Program-made: the position numbers and the translations under genes
Notes under the pieces: model-generated
The model's database searches: none
What the model saw: the letters and a program-made list of their open reading frames with translations, nothing else
What the model was told of the DNA's origin: nothing
In this document: piece by piece, positions 1 to 9,345 of the stretch
Position numbering within the stretch: position 1 is the stretch's first letter
Layout: every line of letters starts with the position of its first letter
Source of the DNA: Bdellovibrio sp.
GTDB taxonomy: Bacteria; Bdellovibrionota; Bdellovibrionia; Bdellovibrionales; Bdellovibrionaceae
NCBI GenBank assembly: GCA_013360185.1
Contig: JABWCO010000019.1
Coordinates: 1-36,417, forward strand
Direction: 5' to 3'
Length of the DNA stretch: 36,417 bases

Positions 1-222
1 AATAAGAAAGAGAGTGTATAACAAAGCAGCAAAAAAGGGGCAAGCCTTGGGGTCTTAACGCAATGAATTATTATTTCGTCGGGAGTTTTTTATCCTGCCT
101 GCCATCTCAAATCACCAGCGTCGCCTCGCTGGATCTTCTATCTATTTGATATCACTACATTAAACTTCCCATCCCCACGAAGCTAGTCTATAACGGTCTG
201 AATAAACACGGAGTCTTCCTCG
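1..222. other. Intergenic leader before terC-family gene
   Basis: No convincing coding region is seen before the TerC-like gene. The only clear structure is a perfect 6-bp inverted repeat, CCAGCG (115-120) and CGCTGG (127-132), around a 6-base loop. It has no following T-run, so it is not a classical terminator. I could not assign a promoter with confidence. TerC genes in some bacteria carry a manganese riboswitch, but its conserved motifs are not recognisable here. Confidence 0.4.
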
Positions 223-972
223 ATGGAACTTTTATCGAATCCACAAATGTGGATCGCTTTTACTACTTTATTCGCCCTAGAACTCGTTCTGGGTATTGAT
301 AACGTCATCTTTATTTCTATCCTGGCGGCAAAGCTTCCCAAGGAACAACAAAGCAAAGCTCGCGTTATGGGCTTGGGCTTAGCCGTTGGAACGCGCATTT
401 TATTGCTTATGTCTTTATCTTGGATCATTGGCTTAACAGCACCACTGTTCACCGTTTTAGACCATGAAATCTCAGGCCGTGATTTGATCCTTCTTTTAGG
501 CGGTCTGTTCTTGATCGTGAAAAGTACCATGGAAATTCACCACAAACTCGAGGGTGTCGAAGGCAGTCAGTCCTCTGGGGTGGCTCATTCTTTTAATGCC
601 GTGATTTTGCAAATCTTGCTTTTAGATATCGTGTTTTCTTTAGATTCTGTGATCACAGCCGTCGGCATGGTTAGCGAAATTTCTGTGATGGTGGCAGCGG
701 TCATTGCTTCAACCCTCGTGATGATGTTTTCAGCCAAAGCCATCAGTGATTTCGTCGACTCGCATCCATCCCTGAAGGTACTGGCTTTAAGCTTTTTGTT
801 GATGATCGGCTTCACTTTGATCGTCGAATCTTTAGAAGTGCATATTCCAAAAGGTTATGTGTATTTCGCGATGGCTTTTTCTATCGGTGTTGAAATGCTA
901 AATATTCGTATGCGCAAAAAATCTGTGACAGCCCCGGTAAAATTACGCGAACGAATTGCTGAGGAAAAATAG
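223..972 (+). CDS. TerC-family integral membrane protein
   Basis: A 249-residue polytopic membrane protein with about seven hydrophobic segments. It shows the paired acidic membrane motifs typical of the TerC family: ELVLGIDNVIF near residues 20-30 and DIVFSLDSVITA near 135-146. TerC-family members (Alx, YoaE, YkoY) are inner-membrane proteins linked to metal handling, mostly manganese export, and to tellurium resistance. The exact substrate cannot be read from sequence. Here the protein is only the membrane domain, without the CBS and CorC domains fused to it in YoaE/YegH. Its TAG stop shares one base with the GTG start of the next gene, so the two are probably translationally coupled. The family call is firm; metal specificity is inference. 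Confidence 0.9.
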   Translation: MELLSNPQMWIAFTTLFALELVLGIDNVIFISILAAKLPKEQQSKARVMGLGLAVGTRILLLMSLSWIIGLTAPLFTVLDHEISGRDLILLLGGLFLIVKSTMEIHHKLEGVEGSQSSGVAHSFNAVILQILLLDIVFSLDSVITAVGMVSEISVMVAAVIASTLVMMFSAKAISDFVDSHPSLKVLALSFLLMIGFTLIVESLEVHIPKGYVYFAMAFSIGVEMLNIRMRKKSVTAPVKLRERIAEEK

Positions 973-1898
973 TGAGTTCAGCTGAAGACATCAAATGGAT
1001 GAAACAGGCGCTCAGCCTGGCAAAAAAAGCGGCCATCAAGGGCGAAGTCCCGATTGCCGCACTTCTGGTGGGCCCGCAAGGGTTGATTGCTTCAGCTATT
1101 AATACACGCGAACGGCAACAAACACCGCTGGGACATGCCGAGCTTTTTGTTTTGCACAAAGCTTCGCAAAAAATGAACAGCTGGCGCCTTAGCGATTGCA
1201 CTTTGTATGTGACTTTAGAGCCTTGCGTAATGTGCGCAGGAGCAATTCAACAAGCCCGCCTTCAACGCGTTGTCTATGGCGCCTCGGATCCAAAAGGGGG
1301 CGCGGTGAAAAGTTTGTTTCACGTCTTAAATGATCCCCGTTTAAATCACCAAGTCGAAGTCGCTGGCGGAGTCTTAGAAAAAGATTGCGCACGCCTTTTA
1401 CAAGATTTTTTTCAAGAACGCCGAGACGAAACAAAAGCCCTGAAAGCTGCCAAAGAATACCGTCATCGCACCTCGGTGATCGTGGTCCATAAAAATAAGA
1501 TTTTAGGCTTCCACGCCGAAGATCCCACCTCAAAGAAGCCGTATTTTTTTATGCCTGGGGGAAAGATCGAATCTGCTGAAAGTGCCGCCGAGGCCGCTGC
1601 CCGCGAGTGTTTAGAAGAGACCGGCTATAAAGTTCGAGTTCTGGAAGATTCTGCCTTCATCCGTAAGTATGATTTTTTATGGGATGGAAAAATGAATCAC
1701 TGCCATACCACTTTTTTTCTGGGTGTCCTTGAAGAGGAGTTCAGCTCACCTAAAGAGGTCTCAGATGCAACCTACCATCGAGGCGTGGCGTGGATTGACA
1801 AGAAAGACGCCAACAAAGTGTTTGGTTATCATCCTGACATCCTTTGGGCCGTGCAAAAATTGCTGAAACTGGCGCAAAAGAAATCCGCCTTGCTCTAA
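972..1898 (+). CDS. tadA: TadA adenosine deaminase fused to a NUDIX hydrolase
   Basis: A 308-residue two-domain protein starting at a GTG that overlaps the previous stop by one base. Residues 1-155 are a tRNA adenosine-34 deaminase, which makes inosine in the tRNA-Arg wobble position. They carry the zinc/catalytic HAE (His55, Glu57) and PCVMC (Cys85, Cys88) motifs. Residues about 165-300 are a NUDIX hydrolase with a complete Nudix box (Gly197-Tyr219, REC-LEE-TGY core). TadA alone is usually about 150-170 residues, so the fusion is real rather than a misread stop: the frame is open throughout and both domains are intact. The NUDIX substrate is unknown; nucleotide sanitation is one possibility. 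No separate tadA is seen in the window, so this protein likely carries the essential tRNA editing activity. Confidence 0.9.
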   Translation: MSSAEDIKWMKQALSLAKKAAIKGEVPIAALLVGPQGLIASAINTRERQQTPLGHAELFVLHKASQKMNSWRLSDCTLYVTLEPCVMCAGAIQQARLQRVVYGASDPKGGAVKSLFHVLNDPRLNHQVEVAGGVLEKDCARLLQDFFQERRDETKALKAAKEYRHRTSVIVVHKNKILGFHAEDPTSKKPYFFMPGGKIESAESAAEAAARECLEETGYKVRVLEDSAFIRKYDFLWDGKMNHCHTTFFLGVLEEEFSSPKEVSDATYHRGVAWIDKKDANKVFGYHPDILWAVQKLLKLAQKKSALL

Positions 1899-1926
1899 AA
1901 CGGGGGGCCTGTTACAAAGGCCCTTC

Positions 1927-3309
1927 ATGACAAATACAAAATTCACTGATCTCCCATTAGTTGCCCCTCTTCAATTTGCACTCAAAGAAGCTGGATACGA
2001 AACCCCAACACCCATTCAGTTGGCGGCCATTCCCGTTATTCTTGAGGGTCACGACCTTTTAGGTATCGCACAAACTGGAACTGGTAAGACGGCAGCGTTC
2101 TCTTTACCGCTGTTGCAAAACTTGGCCAAAAGTAAGACACGCTTAGAATCTCGCCGCCCACGCGCTTTGATTTTAACTCCGACACGAGAACTAGCGATTC
2201 AGATTCACGAAAACATCGTGGCTTATGGCAAACACTTAAAAATTAAAGCTGCTGTAATCTTTGGCGGCGTAGGCCAAGGCTCTCAAGTAAATGCCCTGCA
2301 AAGTGGCGTAGATATTTTGGTCGCGACACCGGGTCGTCTTTTAGATCTTTATCAGCAAAGACATCTGTATCTTGATAAGGTCGAAGTTTTTGTCTTAGAC
2401 GAAGCTGATCGCATGCTTGATATGGGCTTTATGCAAGATATTAAAAAAATCCTGCCGATGTTGCCAAAAGTTCGCCACAATTTATTTTTCTCGGCAACGA
2501 TGCCACACGAAATTCAAAAGCTTGCGAACAACATTTTGGTAAACCCAAGAAAAGTTGAAGTGACTCCAACCTCTTCAACAGCTGAAAAAGTTGAGCAGTC
2601 AGTGATGTACGTAGATAAAAAAGACAAAATGGATCTTTTACTGCATCTTTTGAAAGACAACGAACTTTTCCGCGTCTTGGTTTTCGTACAAATGAAATTT
2701 GGCGCCAACAAGGTAGTAGATCGCTTAGTCAAGGCTGGCGTTGCTGCGGCTGGTATTCATGGCGACAAGTCACAGTCAGCCCGTCAAAGAGCTTTAGAAG
2801 ATTTCCGCAATGGTGATATTCGTGTGCTGGTAGCGACTGACATCGCCGCTCGCGGTATCGACATTGATGGCATCACGCATGTTATTAACTTTGAGCTTCC
2901 TCACATCCCAGAAAGCTATGTTCATCGCATTGGACGAACAGCGCGTGCTGGCGCTTCAGGCAAGTCCATAGCGTTTAGCACCCTAGAAGAAAAATCTTTC
3001 TTGTATGCGATCGAAAAAATCACTCGTCAAAAAGTGGCTGTGGTGACTGACCAACCTTTCCATTCAGAAGAAATCGCCAACGCAACGATGATGACTGTCG
3101 GTAAAGCGAAGGCTTTGCTTGAAAGCCAAAAGAAAGCCAACAAAGAACGCCACAGACCTTCTGGAAACCGACGTTTTGGCGGTCCTAAGAAAAGCTCAAG
3201 TGGCGGCAATGGCGGCGGCAGTTCTAGCGGTGGAGGCGGCGGAGCTTCTGGTGCAGGGAAAAAGAAAAGTCCAAAAAGACGTTTCTTCGGCAACAACAAA
3301 TCCCGATAG
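1927..3309 (+). CDS. rhlE: DEAD-box RNA helicase, RhlE type
   Basis: A 460-residue ATP-dependent RNA helicase with all core motifs in order: Q motif PTPIQ (27-31), Walker A AQTGTGKT (48-55), PTRELA, TPGRLLD, the DEAD box in VLDEADRMLDMGF (about 155-165), SAT, and the C-terminal HRIGRTARAG motif. The wording around the motifs matches the RhlE subgroup better than DeaD or SrmB. RhlE proteins remodel RNA in ribosome assembly and mRNA decay. After the RecA2 domain the protein ends in a tail from about residue 400 that is basic, then rich in Gly and Ser, then basic again. Such tails bind RNA and can promote condensate formation (family knowledge). The gene follows tadA by 28 bases and ends at a strong terminator. 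Confidence 0.95.
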   Translation: MTNTKFTDLPLVAPLQFALKEAGYETPTPIQLAAIPVILEGHDLLGIAQTGTGKTAAFSLPLLQNLAKSKTRLESRRPRALILTPTRELAIQIHENIVAYGKHLKIKAAVIFGGVGQGSQVNALQSGVDILVATPGRLLDLYQQRHLYLDKVEVFVLDEADRMLDMGFMQDIKKILPMLPKVRHNLFFSATMPHEIQKLANNILVNPRKVEVTPTSSTAEKVEQSVMYVDKKDKMDLLLHLLKDNELFRVLVFVQMKFGANKVVDRLVKAGVAAAGIHGDKSQSARQRALEDFRNGDIRVLVATDIAARGIDIDGITHVINFELPHIPESYVHRIGRTARAGASGKSIAFSTLEEKSFLYAIEKITRQKVAVVTDQPFHSEEIANATMMTVGKAKALLESQKKANKERHRPSGNRRFGGPKKSSSGGNGGGSSSGGGGGASGAGKKKSPKRRFFGNNKSR

Positions 3310-3334
3310 ATCTTAGCTTCAAGATCGTAAGAAT

Positions 3335-3362
3335 AAAAAAGGCCCTTTTAAGGGCCTTTTTT
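3335..3362. terminator. Bidirectional rho-independent terminator
   Basis: A-tract, then AAGGCCCTT / AAGGGCCTT inverted repeat, then T-tract. It forms a GC-rich hairpin flanked by A and T runs on both sides. It sits between the convergent helicase (+) and response regulator (-) genes and can serve both. Confidence 0.9.
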
Positions 3363-3385
3363 ACGTAAAGTTTAAAGTCAAAAAA

Positions 3386-4063
3386 CTATTCTTGCACTTC
3401 AAGGCGATAACCCAATGATGGAACCGCAACAATGCGACCATTAAAGCTGTTAATCTTGCGCTTTAAATAATTAATCTGCGAATCCACGTTTCTGGAAGTG
3501 ACTTCAGTGTCTCCCCAGATTTCCGAAAGACATTTTTCGCGAGTGACCAGATTGTTTTTGCCTGCGACTAACAATTTTAAAATATCAAATTGCTTTGGCG
3601 TTAAGTTGACTTCTTCACCGCCAACGAAAACTTGGCGCGAAAGTAAATTCATACGCAGATTCGCCGCAGTTAACTCTGACGCCACTTCGGTGTCTTTTTC
3701 TGACAAACGCGCTTTGATTCTTAAGATCAATTCTTTTACATGGAATGGCTTAGAAATAAAATCGTCAGCTCCCGTTTCGAAAGCTTTAATTCTTTCATCG
3801 ATGGTTGCCGCGCCAGATACAAAAATAATCGGCGTACTGCGAGTGGCTTCGCTTTCGCGAACCATACGACAGACATCAACACCCATCACGCCTGGCATTT
3901 TATAGTCTAAAAGAATAAGATCTGGTTTTTTTTCGTTGATCAACTTCACTGCCGAGGAGCTATCCGAAGTATAGGAGCACTCATAAGTGGAGCTGAGAAT
4001 TTCCGCAAGCAGCTTACAGCTCTCTTCGTAATCATCAACGATCACAATTTTTTTTGCTGTCAA
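3386..4063 (-). CDS. OmpR/PhoB-type response regulator
   Basis: A two-domain transcriptional response regulator. With the TTG start at 4063 it has 225 residues: a receiver domain with acidic pair Asp10-Asp11, phosphoacceptor Asp53 (LLDYKMPG) and Lys105 (SKPF), followed by a winged-helix DNA-binding domain (about 130-225, motif EVNLTPKQFDILKLL). The TTG is preceded by AAGAGG at good spacing and puts the receiver strand at the N-terminus as usual. The frame is open further upstream (TTG at 4138, ATG at 4090) but those starts lack a ribosome site. No cognate kinase is adjacent; the nearest kinase is at 16977-18944. It lies downstream of the PrkA/YeaH/SpoVR/SUI1 genes on the same strand, so it may be co-transcribed. 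Its targets are unknown. Confidence 0.9.
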   Translation of the reverse strand: MTAKKIVIVDDYEESCKLLAEILSSTYECSYTSDSSSAVKLINEKKPDLILLDYKMPGVMGVDVCRMVRESEATRSTPIIFVSGAATIDERIKAFETGADDFISKPFHVKELILRIKARLSEKDTEVASELTAANLRMNLLSRQVFVGGEEVNLTPKQFDILKLLVAGKNNLVTREKCLSEIWGDTEVTSRNVDSQINYLKRKINSFNGRIVAVPSLGYRLEVQE

Positions 4064-4156
4064 ATCTGCACCTCTTAAAGAACTCGTCATAAACAGATTC
4101 ATATTTTGAAGCATCTCTTGATTGGGTCCAAAAAACAAGCCTGACGAAGTCCAGTT

Positions 4157-4519
4157 TTAGAAACCTTTATATTTTATGTTCTTTCCTTCAAGTATCTTCT
4201 TAAGAGCATCCCTCTTGTCACCTTGAATTTCAATGACCCCGCTCTTTTCCGTTAAAGCATGGGTTCCACCAACACCACATTTTGCCTTAAATTCTTTCGC
4301 CAACGTCTTGAGGTAGTCTTCATTTCGGGGAAAACCCTCCATCACCGTGACGATTTTGCCACCCCGTCCGCCTTTTTCTATGCGAAAGATCACCGTAAAC
4401 TGCCCTTCCTGCACGGTTTCTGTCGGACGGCACTTGCACTCTGCTTTAAGTTCGTGGCACTGAGGGCACTTGATATTATCTTTAGGGTCAGTACTATAAA
4501 CTAACCGAGTATTCTTCAT
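4157..4519 (-). CDS. yciH: SUI1/eIF1-family translation factor (YciH-like)
   Basis: A 120-residue protein with a cysteine-rich N-terminus (CPQC...CKC, residues about 19-31) and a SUI1/eIF1 fold from about residue 40, including the KGGRGGKIVTVMEGF signature and the C-terminal GVIEIQGDKRD strand. Bacterial YciH proteins resemble eukaryotic initiation factor eIF1 and are thought to influence initiation fidelity. Length is normal for the family. Its ATG overlaps the SpoVR TGA stop (ATGA, 4516-4519), so the two are translationally coupled. That link places an initiation factor in the PrkA/SpoVR stress module, which is an inference about shared use. Confidence 0.9.
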   Translation of the reverse strand: MKNTRLVYSTDPKDNIKCPQCHELKAECKCRPTETVQEGQFTVIFRIEKGGRGGKIVTVMEGFPRNEDYLKTLAKEFKAKCGVGGTHALTEKSGVIEIQGDKRDALKKILEGKNIKYKGF

Positions 4520-6042
4520 GATCCCGAGCTTTCCTGATTTGCTGGATTTGGACTTGGTTCTTCACCAAGCTTGTGTTGGGTATACTCCTTTCCATCAAAT
4601 CGAAAAAGCTGCGGAGCTCCATCCATAACAGTCGCTAAGTTCGCAGGGCGCTTCCAAATCTTGTAAACATTCTTCAAAGTTTCGCTCATAAAATCGGGCT
4701 GCATGTCGATACCTTCATGCAAATGAGTCAACAAAAGTTCCCCGCGATTTTCAAAGTTTGCGTCTTCAATACGAATGATTGGCTGACCAAAGTTTGTCAT
4801 ATGAAATAACAACTGCGTTTTGATCGCTTTAAAGTCCTTCGTATCCACTTCAAACTTATTGGTTTTTTTATTGAACTTATATACAAACATTTTATTTCGC
4901 ACACAAAAATCTTCAGTTAAAAACTGATCGATAAAAGTGACGTCATTGCAGACCTTACGAACTTCAAAAATTTTATCCCGTCCCAGACCCAGCTTACGAT
5001 CCCAGTGCTTTCTTTCGCGCACATCATCGCACTCTTCCCATTCGCGCCCGAACTGTCCTTTGTTCCAACGCTCTTCGATATCGCGCATCAGTTCGATACC
5101 CACTTTATAGGGATTGTAACCGTTCGGTGCCATCGCCATCGTACCACTGTGATGATCGGCGAAGTCGATGATTTCCGAATCATTCAGAATTTTTGTCGTC
5201 ATCAACTTAGAATGCCAATAAGACGCCCATCCCTCGTTCATGGTTTTGGTCATACCTTGTGGTGAAAAATAATATGCTTCATCACGAATAATCGTCAAAA
5301 CATCCTGCTGCCAGTCAGTCAAAGGCGCATGATGAATAAAGAAGTTCAAAATATCTTTTTCTGGTTCTGCGGGAAAACGCTGTGACTTTTCGAAAGCTTG
5401 GTCTTCCGCTTTTTTACGCTGTTCTTCAACGTATGCGGGAGGATTTATATAGTCACGCATGTATGACTTATCAACTCGCAATAAATAACTAGTATCTTCT
5501 TTCGCAGCCGCTGGGGATTTAGCCACAGACTTTTCCACATAGGGACTGTAACGGTCGATCAGATTTTCTAAACTTAAACACACGTCGATAAAATTTTCGA
5601 CGACGTCCTGGCCGTGGCGATCCATATAACGACGGATCCGCGTCGCATGATTTGCCATTTGGTCCATCATCTTACGATTGGTTTTTGAAAACCAAATGTT
5701 GTTCTTAAAAAAGTCACAGTGACCGTACACGTGGGCCATCACAAGCTTTTGGTCCATCATGGCGTTGCCTTCCATTAAATAGGCATAGCAGGGATCCGTG
5801 TTGATCACCATTTCGTAAATCTTCGAAAGACCGTATTCATAACTTTTAGAAAGATGTTCGTATTCCATACCGAACTTCCAGTGCGGGTAACGAACAGGAA
5901 AGCCCCCATAGGCGGCGAACTGGCTGATTTGATCGTACGTGATCAACTCAAAGACGGTTTCAAAAAAATCCAAGCCCGCGTCTTTCGCGATTTGGCAGAT
6001 TCTTTTTCTTTCGGCTTCTAATTCAGGCGTTAAGTTAGCCAT
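4516..6042 (-). CDS. spoVR: SpoVR family protein
   Basis: A 508-residue member of the SpoVR/YcgB family. Diagnostic stretches include the N-terminal FELITYDQISQFAAYGGFPVRYPHW region, the WKFGMEYEH segment, a His-rich MAHVYGHCDFFKNN motif near residue 105-118, and a central MNEGWASYWHSK motif near residue 265. SpoVR proteins are soluble and of unresolved biochemistry; in Bacillus they affect spore cortex formation and in enterobacteria they belong to a starvation-response set with YeaG and YeaH. The start has a good ribosome site (GGAG, 7 bases upstream). The gene follows yeaH after 49 bases and overlaps the SUI1 gene. Family identity is certain, function is not. Confidence 0.95.
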   Translation of the reverse strand: MANLTPELEAERKRICQIAKDAGLDFFETVFELITYDQISQFAAYGGFPVRYPHWKFGMEYEHLSKSYEYGLSKIYEMVINTDPCYAYLMEGNAMMDQKLVMAHVYGHCDFFKNNIWFSKTNRKMMDQMANHATRIRRYMDRHGQDVVENFIDVCLSLENLIDRYSPYVEKSVAKSPAAAKEDTSYLLRVDKSYMRDYINPPAYVEEQRKKAEDQAFEKSQRFPAEPEKDILNFFIHHAPLTDWQQDVLTIIRDEAYYFSPQGMTKTMNEGWASYWHSKLMTTKILNDSEIIDFADHHSGTMAMAPNGYNPYKVGIELMRDIEERWNKGQFGREWEECDDVRERKHWDRKLGLGRDKIFEVRKVCNDVTFIDQFLTEDFCVRNKMFVYKFNKKTNKFEVDTKDFKAIKTQLLFHMTNFGQPIIRIEDANFENRGELLLTHLHEGIDMQPDFMSETLKNVYKIWKRPANLATVMDGAPQLFRFDGKEYTQHKLGEEPSPNPANQESSGS

Positions 6043-6091
6043 TGATCACTCCATTGTTTCCGCAACGTAACCGCAAAGGTACGGCGTACCT

Positions 6092-7189
6092 CTATTTTCC
6101 TTTTCCTAGGAAGTCTTTGATAGAATCTAGTATTTTATCGCGATTTTCGATTTGGCTTAAGGTCAGACGTTCATCCCCGCCAAATTCTTTTTGCAAGTCC
6201 TTTAGGAACTGGCCGCTGCCATATTTACTTTCCACTTGGCCGTAACTAAAGACATTGCAATTCGGCAGAAAGAATTCATTCAAAAGTTTTACGCACAAAC
6301 GCGTGTCTTCTCCAGACCAATTGTCACCATCACTAAAATGGAAGGGATAAATATTCCATTCGTTAACGGGATAGTCGCTGGTGATAATTTCTTGGCAAAG
6401 TTTATAAGCGGAACTGATTAAAGTTCCGCCCGATTCACTGGTTCTAAAGAAGGTATCTTCATCGACTTCTTTCGCGGCAGCGTCATGGATAATAAAGCGA
6501 GTTTCTAACCCCTTATAATGTTTCTTTAACCATGTGTTGATCCAGAAGCTTTCAAGGCGCACGATTTCTTTTTGTTCGTCGCCCATACTGCCGGAAACGT
6601 CCATCATGTAAATAACCACCGCTTGTGTTTGCGGTTTCTCAACCTTCTTAAAGGACTTGTACTGCATGTCCCGACGGATCGGTAACACCAAAGGTTCTTC
6701 AGCATTATAGGTGCCTGAACCGACCATGCGTTTTAAAGCTCGCTTGTAAGAAGATTTAAAATGACGAAGTCCTTCCGGCCCGACGGGTGCTAAGCCTGTA
6801 AACTTCGTTTTTAAGGATTCAATATTTTTAGAACCTTTTGGTTCAATACGCGGAAGCTGCAGCTTTTCACCAAGGATGTCTGCGAGCTCATCCATAGAAA
6901 GTTCGACCTCTAGAAGATGCTCTCCCGGAGCTTCCCCAGCTTGACCTTGTCCGCCTTCACCAGGATCGCCGACTTCTTGACCGGGCTGACCCTCACCTTG
7001 ACCAACCCCGCCTTGTTGCTTAGGACCATAACGGAAATTCGGAATATCAATTCTTGGAAGTGGAATCTTGACGTATTCGTCTTCCCTCTTCCCGATCATT
7101 TCTCCTTGCGACACGTACTTTCTAAGGTCTTCTTTGACCTTGCCCTTTACGATGTCTTTGAATCTGTTATGGTCTTCGCGTATTGCCAT
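6092..7189 (-). CDS. yeaH: YeaH/YhbH (DUF444) von Willebrand A-like protein
   Basis: A 365-residue protein of the YeaH/YhbH family. A Gly/Gln/Glu-rich low-complexity stretch (residues about 58-90) precedes a von Willebrand factor A-like domain that begins near residue 188. The metal-ion site motif is Asp197-x-Ser199-x-Ser201 ([11 protein letters not shown]). YeaH is the constant partner of the PrkA/YeaG kinase and probably an adaptor or substrate, though its activity is unproven. The ATG overlaps the prkA TAA by one base (TAATG), which is strong evidence for coupled expression. Length is slightly shorter than E. coli YeaH. Family call is firm. Confidence 0.95.
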   Translation of the reverse strand: MAIREDHNRFKDIVKGKVKEDLRKYVSQGEMIGKREDEYVKIPLPRIDIPNFRYGPKQQGGVGQGEGQPGQEVGDPGEGGQGQAGEAPGEHLLEVELSMDELADILGEKLQLPRIEPKGSKNIESLKTKFTGLAPVGPEGLRHFKSSYKRALKRMVGSGTYNAEEPLVLPIRRDMQYKSFKKVEKPQTQAVVIYMMDVSGSMGDEQKEIVRLESFWINTWLKKHYKGLETRFIIHDAAAKEVDEDTFFRTSESGGTLISSAYKLCQEIITSDYPVNEWNIYPFHFSDGDNWSGEDTRLCVKLLNEFFLPNCNVFSYGQVESKYGSGQFLKDLQKEFGGDERLTLSQIENRDKILDSIKDFLGKGK

Positions 7190-9264
7190 TATTTATTCTT
7201 TACGTCCCCTCGGGCGAAGATACTTGCTACGTAATGCAACACATCCGTGGCAGAGATTTCATCGTAACCGAAGTCTTTGATGAGACGGGTTTTAACAATA
7301 TCAATTTTTTCCTGCGTGTCTTTGTCAGCGACATTAGTTACTAAAGTCGTTAACTTGATACTGTCTTTTTGGTCTTCAAAAAGTTTCAATTCAATTGCTT
7401 TATGCAGGCGCTCGTTCATCTTGAAGTTGAACTTTTTGCCTTCTAAAGCCAAAGCCCCGATGTAATTCATGATCTCGCGACGGAAGTCATCTTTGCGCGA
7501 TTCAGGAATTTCGATCTTTTCTTCAATCGAACGCATTAAACGTTCATCCGGCTCCTCGTCGTTACCCGTGAATTGGTTGCGCACTTTTTCCCGTTGCGTG
7601 TACGCTTTCACATTATCGATATAGTTTGAGCACAAACGCTGCATCGCACTTTCGTCAGCACTGATCGCGCGTTGAACTTCGGCTTTGATGATTTCTTCAT
7701 ACTCTTGCATCACCACGCCTAAAAGTTCTTTGTATTCTGTTTTTAGCTCTTCATTAGCAATCAAAGAGTGATTTTTTAATCCCGACTCAAGCTCTTTAAA
7801 CACCATGAATGGATTCACAGACCCTTTATTGGATTGCTGTGCCGCCACCAAGGCATTTGAAAGTTTATCTTGGATGTAACGGGCTGAAATACCTTCCAAA
7901 CCTTCGCGGTTTGTTTCTTTACGCAGTTCACGCACGTTATCTTCGGTGTAATTCGCCAAAGTTTTACCGTTATACAATTTTAGTTTTTGCAAACGAGTTA
8001 AGTTGGCTTTCTTCGGTTTTTCTAAACGAGTTAGAAGCGCCCACATCGCGGCCATTTCAACTGTGTGCGGAGCAATACTGATCCCACGCACTTTTTGCGA
8101 ATTGAAATCACGCTTATAGATATTGATTTCATCTCTCCAGCGCGTGATGTACGGAATGTCGATTTTCACCGTACGGTCACGAAGCGCTTCCATGAATTCA
8201 TTGTCTTGCAGGCGACGGTACTCGGGCTCATTGGTATGACCGATGATCACTTCGTCGATATGTGTTTGTGCGAATTTTTTTGGTTTCACGCGATGTTCTT
8301 GTGACGCACCTAAAAGATCGTACAGGAAGGCCACGTCTAACTTAAGAACCTCGACGAATTCAATCATCCCGCGGTTGGCGACGTTAAATTCTCCGTCAAA
8401 GTTAAAGGCACGTGGATCGGAATCAGATCCGTACTCTGCAATCTTACGGTAATTGATATCACCAGTAAGCTCTGTCGAGTCCTGATTCTTTTCATCTTTT
8501 GGCTGGAAGGTTCCAATACCGATACGATCTGCTTCCGAGATGAACAATCTTTTCACACGCACGTGCGAAAGAACCTTCATCAAGTCACCGTCGTATTTTT
8601 CCATCAAAGCTTTAAAGATAAAGCGAGAAGGGGGACTTAATTCACCATCCACATTAACTCGGTAAGAACCTTCTTGGCCTTTGTTGATGGAATCAAAAAT
8701 CTGTTGGCGTAAGCCTTCAGGAATAAGCAACAAAGGTTCTTCATTCATTGGTGACGGGAAGGTTTTTACTTCCTTACCCAGCAATCCACCAAGCTCTTGC
8801 TTTTCATCAATCCACTCGAACGTGTAAAGAGCACCCTCTTTAGAGTGCGAGTATTTTTCCAAACCTTTTTTTAGCATGCGGCAGATTGTGGATTTCGCGC
8901 TTCCTACCGGTCCGTGAAGCAAGATCACACGTTTTTCTGTGCCGTATCCTAAGGCGGCAGCCTTAAGCACGTTTACCAACTTCATTAGTTGCACGTCTAA
9001 GCCAAAGACGGCGTCTTTGCCGTTGTTGTGCACATCATCGAAGAACTTATAACGAACGACTTCTTTTTTGAAATCGATATAAGTCTCTGTCCCTTCTTCG
9101 ACGATCATATCAAACATACGCTGATAAGCGTTGCGCGTGATTTTTGGGTTCTGTTTTACCAGATCCAAATACTCTGCGAAGGTGCCGCTCCAATGTTCTT
9201 TGGCAGCCGTGCCTGAATTTTGCCAGTTGATGACTAATGAATGAAGATCAATCTTAGAGGCCAT
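7189..9264 (-). CDS. prkA: PrkA/YeaG serine protein kinase
   Basis: A 691-residue PrkA family protein. An AAA+-like N-terminal domain carries Walker [10 protein letters not shown] (residues 118-126), and the C-terminal half is the PrkA kinase-like region. PrkA/YeaG proteins are cytoplasmic stress or starvation kinases, or AAA+ proteases by some reports. The start at 9264 is chosen because GGGGGAG lies just upstream of this ATG and the protein begins MASKIDLHS; the frame stays open to 9300 but without a ribosome site. It heads a tight run with yeaH and spoVR, the same order seen in Bacillus and E. coli relatives. It lies 81 bases downstream of a lipoprotein gene, so a shared promoter is possible. 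Confidence 0.95.
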   Translation of the reverse strand: MASKIDLHSLVINWQNSGTAAKEHWSGTFAEYLDLVKQNPKITRNAYQRMFDMIVEEGTETYIDFKKEVVRYKFFDDVHNNGKDAVFGLDVQLMKLVNVLKAAALGYGTEKRVILLHGPVGSAKSTICRMLKKGLEKYSHSKEGALYTFEWIDEKQELGGLLGKEVKTFPSPMNEEPLLLIPEGLRQQIFDSINKGQEGSYRVNVDGELSPPSRFIFKALMEKYDGDLMKVLSHVRVKRLFISEADRIGIGTFQPKDEKNQDSTELTGDINYRKIAEYGSDSDPRAFNFDGEFNVANRGMIEFVEVLKLDVAFLYDLLGASQEHRVKPKKFAQTHIDEVIIGHTNEPEYRRLQDNEFMEALRDRTVKIDIPYITRWRDEINIYKRDFNSQKVRGISIAPHTVEMAAMWALLTRLEKPKKANLTRLQKLKLYNGKTLANYTEDNVRELRKETNREGLEGISARYIQDKLSNALVAAQQSNKGSVNPFMVFKELESGLKNHSLIANEELKTEYKELLGVVMQEYEEIIKAEVQRAISADESAMQRLCSNYIDNVKAYTQREKVRNQFTGNDEEPDERLMRSIEEKIEIPESRKDDFRREIMNYIGALALEGKKFNFKMNERLHKAIELKLFEDQKDSIKLTTLVTNVADKDTQEKIDIVKTRLIKDFGYDEISATDVLHYVASIFARGDVKNK

Positions 9265-9345
9265 AATCTCTCCCCCGAGGGTGTTTGGTGACACACACAC
9301 TTGACTATTAGATTATGCCTCAATACTAGACGGTTAACGAGGATT

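Noticed and set aside
1-222. Manganese (yybP-ykoY) riboswitch before the TerC-like gene
   Set aside because: TerC genes often carry it, but the conserved GGGGAGUA and paired motifs are not found; only an unrelated 6-bp hairpin is present.
3190-3260. Gly/Ser-coding repeat in the helicase tail as a tandem DNA repeat
   Set aside because: The repeat is at the amino-acid level with variable codons and is a normal low-complexity tail for RhlE proteins.
3498-3905. 135-codon plus-strand frame opposite the response regulator
   Set aside because: No family resemblance, and it lies wholly within a clear minus-strand gene.
9291-9300. CA dinucleotide run upstream of prkA
   Set aside because: Only five repeats; too short to call a phase-variable tract.
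9301-9329. TTGACT-17-TACTAG promoter-like pair on the plus strand
   Set aside because: The -10 is poor and it would only read antisense into the LolB-like gene.
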